From Hemileia vastatrix (Eukaryota; Basidiomycota; Pucciniomycetes; Pucciniales; Zaghouaniaceae): a DNA stretch of 64,000 bases. Below are positions 59,050 to 64,000 of the stretch, piece after piece. The stretch covers positions 19,427,683 through 19,491,682 of the forward strand of contig JASXTE010000002.1 of the NCBI GenBank assembly GCA_030280995.1, given 5' to 3'. A model generated the notes under the pieces. It was not told the origin of the DNA. It made no database searches and was given only the letters and a program-made list of their open reading frames with translations. Numbering within the stretch: the stretch's first letter is position 1; each line of letters begins with the position of its first letter. The translations under genes were made by a program, and so were the position numbers.

Positions 59050-59930
59050 TCAAACCAATCTTTTCATTTTCTCCAAAACTACCCTTATTTCCTTCCTGCA
59101 TTTCTCAAATACCTCCTCCTCTCCTACCGGAACCACCTCTCCCATCTCCAATAGCTCCTCTGCCACGTCGAAGGAAGCAGCGTCAATAATAGCGTCGACC
59201 TCCCCACATAGTTCTTCCGCGAACCTTACTCGTCAACCTTGACGAGGTTTTTTCGACCACACCTGGTCCAGGGTGTCTTTGGGCTCTTCAACTACTTCCG
59301 TGGCTGGAGGGTTTGCCTCAGTTGGTATAACCGGCGCAGGCTCTGCAATCAGCTCTTCAAGGTTATTCGATGTCTAAAACAAAAAAAAAAAAAAAAAAAA
59401 TCTCATCAGTAACTTCATCCTTAAAACAAACAAATAAAACTTACCTCGAAGATGGGGTCAGGCTCTAGAAATAACCTGGGCGCCACTTCGACCTCTACCT
59501 CTCTCTCTTCCTCATCGTCCTCGATGACCACCCGTCATTTCTTGGGTGCCCGCCCTGGAACAGGGACTTCATCTTCATCCTCCTCCACCAATTCGTCGAC
59601 CTCTTCCTCGACACCTTGCTTCGAACTCGTGGCCTGGGTTACCCAGGTTGAGATCTCGTTGTTCAACTCCTTATCATTTTCCCCCACCCATTGTTCATCT
59701 TTGATCGAGACATCCCAAATGTCTTTGACCACCTCTTTGGTCTTTGGAACTACCCAAAACTTAGTTTTTGTAAATCGTTTTTCGATTTCCGCGTTCTTCG
59801 TCAACGCATCGCACGCCACTCGCCACTGTGGTAGTCTAAAGTTTAGTACGGCACCTAAGTACGTAAATGGAGTTATTACGGCGTGCAAGATTGGCCTTAT
59901 TATTTTTTATAAAAGGGTTTTATTTAATTT
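59050..59930 (-). pseudogene. Broken, spliced antisense gene downstream of element A pol
   Basis: Minus strand. The first visible exon ends at 59445 with GAG|GTAAGT, the intron is 59374-59444 (71 nt, acceptor TTTTGTTTTAG), and the second exon runs 59373 to the stop at 59050; the junction is phase 0. Two TGA codons interrupt it (59535-59537 and 59233-59235); at both, CGA-to-TGA would restore a basic residue in context. The product is acidic (EEEVDELVEEDEDE, IEDDEEEREVEVEV) with WRVACDALTKN and FWVVPKTKEVV near the start. The N-terminus is not resolved; an in-frame stop lies upstream of 59888, so another exon or truncation is likely. No family recognised. It has the TCGA-rich base use of element A, so it may be an extra antisense gene of that element. 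Confidence 0.55.
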
Positions 59931-60481
59931 ATTGGAGTTTAAAATATGAAGAAATTGGTCACAAGCGAATGCCTACACAAATACAATTTATTTTACGGAG
60001 AAAACTTATTTTACGGTCTGAAAAACTTATAAGTATCAAGTCAAGTCACTCAAGAACCTTGGGAAATTTTCCTAGAATTTTTACTATTTTTCTTATATTT
60101 TTAAATGAATTTTAAAGTTTTATAGAAATATTTACGTTTTCAAAAATTACTTAACTTTGATGAATTTTCACGGGGTAATTAGAGCTGCGCAGACTACGAA
60201 AATTAGTTTGGTATGTAAAGGGGAAGTAGCTCTATTATGTGTAATTTTTCTAGATTTTTTTATTATAGTTTTAAGGTTCTAATTGAGTCCGGAAGTCCGT
60301 ACGGACTCCGTAAGGGCTCCGGATTGACTCTGGAAGAGCTCTGGAGGGGAAAACTTAGGCACGTGACTAGGAATACTTAAGCGCTTCTCAAACTTGAAAT
60401 TGAGAGGGGGGGGACACATCATACAGCTTAATCTTTAACCACCACGGTCTCATTTTTTATTACTCAACAAATTAAATAAAT
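59931..60481. other. Intergenic stretch between antisense gene and element D
   Basis: No coding region. It contains the perfect palindrome AGTCCGTACGGACT at 60294-60307, followed by spaced 'ctccgg' and 'gactc' repeats to about 60345, and a G8 run at 60403. Confidence 0.45.
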
Positions 60482-60917
60482 TGTAATACCCTTATAACTT
60501 TATATTTTTTTATATTTAACATTTTAGAAATACTATTCAACAATTTAAAACACACTTCATACAGGGTATCTTTAGAAAGGTCTTCATCGCTGGGACTTGA
60601 TTATTTCTGTCTCATAAAAATTCAAATTATTATAAAAACATAAAAGTCAATCTTTTCAGATCTTTCACTGGTACACCTTAATTGTTGTTATCAGTATTTC
60701 TTTATCAACAGCCACTTTCTTTAAATCTCAATAAGCGTTAATTATTTTAGAGTTTCATTATTTTCATCAATCAGATCAAAGTAGATTGGTTAGCTTAGTG
60801 ATTTAGAATTCCCATTTTGTTATTTTATTGGAAGGACGGGGTTTTCAGCTAAATCCACACATCTCCTCCGGATTCTGCTTACATCAAGGCAACTGTAAGA
60901 GTTTACCTTACCATAGT

Positions 60918-60935
60918 TGGCGCCCAACATGGGGT
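60918..60935 (+). other. tRNA primer binding site of element D
   Basis: TGGCGCCCAACATGGGGT resembles the TGGCGCC-type primer sites of many gypsy elements and retroviruses. It lies where an LTR end is expected and contrasts with the self-priming site of element A. Confidence 0.7.
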
Positions 60936-61090
60936 TCGATTTCTCTAGCTTTCTTTAAAGACTTACTTGGATCAAGAACGTTCTTAGCCTGCAAGAGGCT
61001 TATTCTCTGGAACTCTAATTGGATTTTTGTTATTGGCCTGCAAGAGGCTTGTTATTTTAACCGTTGTTAACGCTTTTCTTATGTTTTGGG

Positions 61091-62296
61091 ATGTCTTCTA
61101 CTAGTGGAACTGCTGTGTTGGCTGCTGGTGTACCTGTTAGGGCATCAGTAAGGATTGTATCTTGGGTTGGGCCCAAGTTTTCTGGAGATGATTTAGAAGG
61201 ATTTTTAAATAGGTATGAAACTGCAGCTGCAATTGATGGTGCTTTACCTTTGGATATGGTGAAGCAGATTAGGTTCTTTATTTTGGACAGAGAGGTGGAA
61301 AAGGAGGTTATTTCTATGGATGGTTATAAAGATCAAGATTGGAGAAAGCTCAAGATGGAAATGGAAAAAAGGTGGCCAAAAGTTTATTCATTGGAGGATC
61401 TAAAGGATATAGCTAGGAAATGGGAATCAAAAGGTGGTGTAACATCTCTGCATCAGTATCATCAGTTTATGGTTGAATTTCAGGTGGTTCTGGATTATTT
61501 GTTGGAGTATGAAATTTTATTTCATGATAATGCATCAAAGTATGTTTTTTGGGATGCTATGGGGGAAAAGGTTAAGAAAGATGTTTTGATTGTGCTTATT
61601 AAAGCAAATTTAATGAAGGATCTTCCAGATGGAGAAACTAGGATTCCTGGTATGGAGGTGCTAAAGAAGGTTATTTTGGAACATCTGGATACTCATAACT
61701 CTGTTGATTTGGACTCTGGAGAAGACACTGAGGTCGCTCAAGAGATAGAAGAGGATGGTGTAAAAGAACTAGTTACTGATGAAATTTCGGATTCAGCCAT
61801 TCCTGAAGATTTTTTCCAGCCTGAAGATATTATTTTTGTTGACTCTTCTGTTTGGAAAGAAGAGGTTTCTGAAGATGAAGATATTATTTTCACTGATGAA
61901 GAAAATTTGGATGTTGGGGATAATTTTGTTTTGGATAATTTGGAATTTGATTTAGAGGAATATTTACCTCAGGTTTTGTCTTCAAAAGCGGAGACTGTTT
62001 GCAATTCAGATGTGGATATGGTTTATGAATCTGGTATATGTATGGTGGATTTGTTTCAATCTCAGGAAGAGATTTTTATGGAGGATATGGTTTTCCCTGC
62101 ACTAATAAAGAGTGTAGTGGCATTTGATAATAGAGTGCATAAATTGGATGAACTCATGTTTTGGAAAAGGGCTGTTTATTTTTTATGTCCAATGGTAGGA
62201 CAAATTATGGGGGTTTATTTTTGGGTTTTATGGAATCGGTGGATAAGCCCTTGGGGCAAAATTATGGATTATCTCCAGGGGATATCAAGAATTTAA
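61091..62296 (+). CDS. Element D gag-like protein (402 aa)
   Basis: Start chosen at ATG 61091 (MSSTSGTAVLAAG), the first Met of a gag-like sequence; an upstream in-frame Met at 61064 lies in the leader. A gag-like helical region (FSGDDLEGFLNRYETAAAIDG, MVKQIRFFIL, WRKLKMEMEKRWPK, LEDLKDIARKWE) covers residues 25-140. A long acidic part (about 210-320, many D/E) follows, then a tryptophan-rich hydrophobic tail (about 360-395). No zinc knuckle is visible. Intact over its length. Likely the structural protein of the element; its capsid function is inferred from position and composition. Confidence 0.7.
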   Translation: MSSTSGTAVLAAGVPVRASVRIVSWVGPKFSGDDLEGFLNRYETAAAIDGALPLDMVKQIRFFILDREVEKEVISMDGYKDQDWRKLKMEMEKRWPKVYSLEDLKDIARKWESKGGVTSLHQYHQFMVEFQVVLDYLLEYEILFHDNASKYVFWDAMGEKVKKDVLIVLIKANLMKDLPDGETRIPGMEVLKKVILEHLDTHNSVDLDSGEDTEVAQEIEEDGVKELVTDEISDSAIPEDFFQPEDIIFVDSSVWKEEVSEDEDIIFTDEENLDVGDNFVLDNLEFDLEEYLPQVLSSKAETVCNSDVDMVYESGICMVDLFQSQEEIFMEDMVFPALIKSVVAFDNRVHKLDELMFWKRAVYFLCPMVGQIMGVYFWVLWNRWISPWGKIMDYLQGISRI

Positions 62297-62793
62297 TTCC
62301 TCCGAAATGAGGATAAACTACCTAAACTGGGCTGAAATTTTCTTTTATCGTTATGCCTTCAATTTATTCAGGATTCAAATTATTATGAATGCCCTCATTT
62401 TTTGGGGTAGCAGGGGCTGATCACTCTAATGTTGTAATCTCTCCTCAGGATGAGATCCTGGATTGCAATAGGTCAGCTCACTTGGAGATAATTCAAGTGG
62501 ATTCTCAATTATTTTCTGTTAATATTACTTTGGAGTGCAAATACGTTTTGGACTTTTCTATATGTTTATTGGATTTACCCGGTTTTTCTATTAAATTTAA
62601 AAAAGGTAAAAAAGGCAAAATGGGCCAAATTAGGTTGGATAAAAATTGGAAGGGTATGTTTTATGACCTCCAGCAAGAGGTTAAACTGCAATTATCTCCT
62701 TCTATTTTGGACCTCCAGCAAGAGGGTAAACTGCGAAAATCTTATCAAAATCCAATAAAAAATCTCGGTATAATTAAAACACAAAAAAAATAA
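62245..62793 (+). pseudogene. Element D region between gag and pol, frame-broken
   Basis: After the gag stop, open sequence continues in another frame (62245-62406, with EMRINYLNWAEIFF), then in a third (62389-62793, with VDSQLFSVNITLECKY and DLPGFSIKFKKGKKGK). It ends at TAA after an A8 run at 62783-62790. The parallel copy of this segment farther on has seven A and stays open, so one extra A explains the last break. No DTG/DSG protease motif is seen here. Confidence 0.5.
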
Positions 62794-63036
62794 TTTTTGT
62801 GAAAATTCTATTATGGACCTCCAGCAAGAGGTTAAACTGCAATTATCTCCTTCTATCACGGACCTCCAGCAAGAGGTTAAACTGCAATTATCTCCTTCTA
62901 TTTTGGACCTCCAGCAAGAGGGTAAACTGCAAATATCACATCAAAATCCGATAAAAAATCTCAGTATAATTAAAACACAAAAAAATGATTTTTGTGAAAA
63001 TTCAATTCCGGTTCTCCAGCAAGAGGTTAAACTGCC
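62665..63036 (+). repeat. 15-codon tandem repeat (LQQEVKL) in element D
   Basis: Six copies of a unit encoding D-L-Q-Q-E-(V/G)-K-L begin at 62665, 62710, 62816, 62861, 62906 and about 63011. Adjacent units are 45 nt apart and mostly read DLQQEVKLQLSPSI. A longer segment was also duplicated: 62710 and 62906 are equivalent starts 196 nt apart. The repeat straddles the frame break at 62790. Confidence 0.8.
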
Positions 63037-64000
63037 AACTTTCTTTACGGGTGATTTACTGTTGGATAAGGGAAGAAAAGGTGTTGGAAAATCTGTTTAT
63101 AAATTAGACGAGGGAAAGGAGAAAAGGGTAAAATTTAAAAATGAAATAAAATATTTTTCTAATTTTTCTTATTCTGATTCTGGCAATGAAGAAGATTCAT
63201 TTGATGAAAGTTTTAATGGCGATACAAAAGTAAATTATTTACCTCAAGCTTATTTAGATGTGGACGCAGCCAAATATAAGAAAGTAGCAAATAAAGTTCG
63301 ACCTATTAATGAACCGCTACCTGCTGAATTAAATCCACCTTTGAGAAGACCAAGGTTATCAAGAGATCCTTATGAAAGTCCCTTGGTAAAGAATCCGCCT
63401 GAATTTTCTGAGACGTCAAGAATCACTTTTGAGAGACTGGGTGTTGTTAATTTTGGACCTGATGGTTGGTTGTCTGGAGAAGAGAAGAAGTTGTTGTTGG
63501 ATGTGATGGTCAAGCGAGAGAAGGCCATTGCTTTTGTAGAAGAGGAGAGGGGTGTGTTGAAGCATTCCTATGGGGAGCCTTACAAGATTCCTGTGGTATG
63601 TCATGAACCGTGGCAGCAGAAACCGATTCCTATTCCGGCTGCATTGAAAGAAGCTTATATCGAAGTTGTCAGAGAACAGATACGCACTGGACTTTATGAG
63701 CAATCAACGTCAAGTTATTCTAGTCCGGTATTTTGTATCAAGAAACCAAATGGCAAGCTTAGAGTTGTTCATGATCTTAGGGAATTAAATAGGGTTACAA
63801 TAAAGGATGCTGGGATACCGCCTAGTGCTGAGGAGTTTGTTGAAGTGTTTGCAGGGAGAGTGTGTTATGGTTTGGGAGATATTATGGGTGGATATGATGA
63901 GAGAGAGTTACATCCGGACTCAAGGCCTCTCACTACATTTGATACACCACTTGGACGTTTACAGTTAACAAGATTACCTCAAGGAGCAACAAATTCGGTT
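62813..64000 (+). CDS. Element D pol, N-terminal part (partial, runs off the end)
   Basis: Open from 62813 to the window end (396 codons without a stop). After the LQQEVKL repeats and an acidic linker (SDSGNEEDSFDESF) comes the RT N-terminus: EQIRTGLYEQ, SSYSSPVFCIKKPNGKLRVVHD and LRELNRVTIKDAGIPP. Then follow the first catalytic Asp in GLGDIMGGYDERELHPDSR, TTFDTPLGRLQLTRLPQG and ATNSV at the edge. The GYDERELHPDSR form is typical of basidiomycete gypsy elements. YVDD-type residues and later domains lie beyond the window. Possibly active. Confidence 0.85.
   Translation, partial: MDLQQEVKLQLSPSITDLQQEVKLQLSPSILDLQQEGKLQISHQNPIKNLSIIKTQKNDFCENSIPVLQQEVKLPTFFTGDLLLDKGRKGVGKSVYKLDEGKEKRVKFKNEIKYFSNFSYSDSGNEEDSFDESFNGDTKVNYLPQAYLDVDAAKYKKVANKVRPINEPLPAELNPPLRRPRLSRDPYESPLVKNPPEFSETSRITFERLGVVNFGPDGWLSGEEKKLLLDVMVKREKAIAFVEEERGVLKHSYGEPYKIPVVCHEPWQQKPIPIPAALKEAYIEVVREQIRTGLYEQSTSSYSSPVFCIKKPNGKLRVVHDLRELNRVTIKDAGIPPSAEEFVEVFAGRVCYGLGDIMGGYDERELHPDSRPLTTFDTPLGRLQLTRLPQGATNSV

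Larger units (their letters stand above)
52437..60480 (+). mobile_element. Younger Ty3/gypsy chromovirus (element A), 3' end not seen
   Basis: 5' LTR, primer site, gag, frameshift signal, protease, RT, RNase H, integrase and chromodomain are in canonical order. CpG is retained and the TCGA tetramer is frequent, unlike element B. Six or so in-frame stops inactivate it. No second LTR was found downstream; element D begins at about 60482, so A is either interrupted by D or truncated. The right limit given is therefore an upper estimate. Confidence 0.8.
60482..64000 (+). mobile_element. Ty3/gypsy element D, 5' part (runs off the window)
   Basis: Candidate 5' LTR from TGTAATACCC (60482) to just before the primer site at 60918, then leader, gag-like frame, repeat region and RT start. 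Coding sequence is T/G-rich with low CpG, unlike element A. It is probably inserted into or next to the 3' part of element A. The LTR limits cannot be confirmed without the second LTR. Confidence 0.7.

Noticed and set aside
59452..59949. 165-codon plus-strand Ser/Thr-rich frame
   Set aside because: It is the complement of the acidic antisense gene; the Ser/Thr richness mirrors GAG/GAA codons on the other strand.
58116..60480. 3' LTR of element A
   Set aside because: I looked for the TGTCACCC start and the CCGGTGACA end and for other parts of the 776-bp LTR; none is present before element D or to the window end.

Overview
The window looks like repeat-dense, AT-rich nuclear DNA of a fungus, most likely a basidiomycete and possibly a rust. 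The reasons are short introns with GTATGT or GTAAGT donors, Ty3/gypsy chromoviruses with C-terminal chromodomains, and a reverse transcriptase at the right end with the GYDERELHPDSR-type palm common in basidiomycete elements. The rust placement is inference. I see no rRNA, CRISPR array or ordinary host housekeeping gene. Almost everything is transposable element, mostly nested and decayed.

Layout. 1-1222: AT-rich left flank with a small exon-like, CpG-retaining patch. 1223 to 52436: a head-to-tail array of a composite unit, three complete copies and a fourth cut short. An equivalent point falls at 1235, 13985, 38597 and 49169. In order, each unit holds: minus-strand RNase H/RT remnants of an old gypsy element; decayed LTR and gag of a second, plus-strand gypsy family (A-like); a CpG-retaining promoter and an apparently intact two-exon gene of unknown function (338 aa; copies at 5136-6247, 19569-20680 and 41899-43010); an AT-rich tail; a foldback element; a minus-strand solo LTR; and minus-strand chromodomain/integrase remnants containing a small MITE and, in the RNase H region, a solo LTR. 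Copy lengths differ because of later insertions: nested solo LTRs in copy 1 (8464-11146 and 9439-10615), and in copy 2 a solo LTR (23652-25162) plus a complete but dead gypsy element with LTRs and target duplications (25209-34017).

52437 onward: a younger gypsy chromovirus (family A, relative of the decayed gags) has inserted into the old gag of the fourth unit. Its 5' LTR (52437-53212), gag and pol are readable but carry several nonsense codons, most explicable as C-to-T changes. It shows a self-priming-type primer binding site, and a -1 frameshift signal (A AAA AAC plus an H-type pseudoknot) at the gag/pol junction. Downstream lie a pyrimidine-rich stretch and a broken, spliced antisense gene (59050 to about 59930). 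No 3' LTR is seen before another gypsy element (family D, about 60482 to the window end) begins, with a TGGCGCCC primer binding site, an intact gag-like ORF, a 15-residue repeat region and the start of RT running off the end.

The main candidate for something undescribed is the repeated two-exon gene: open and nearly identical in all three copies, CpG-rich, with three S-(L/V)-E-D-L-L motifs, riding in a tandem array of otherwise dead retroelements. The frameshift pseudoknot and the self-priming site of element A are the best-supported molecular findings.
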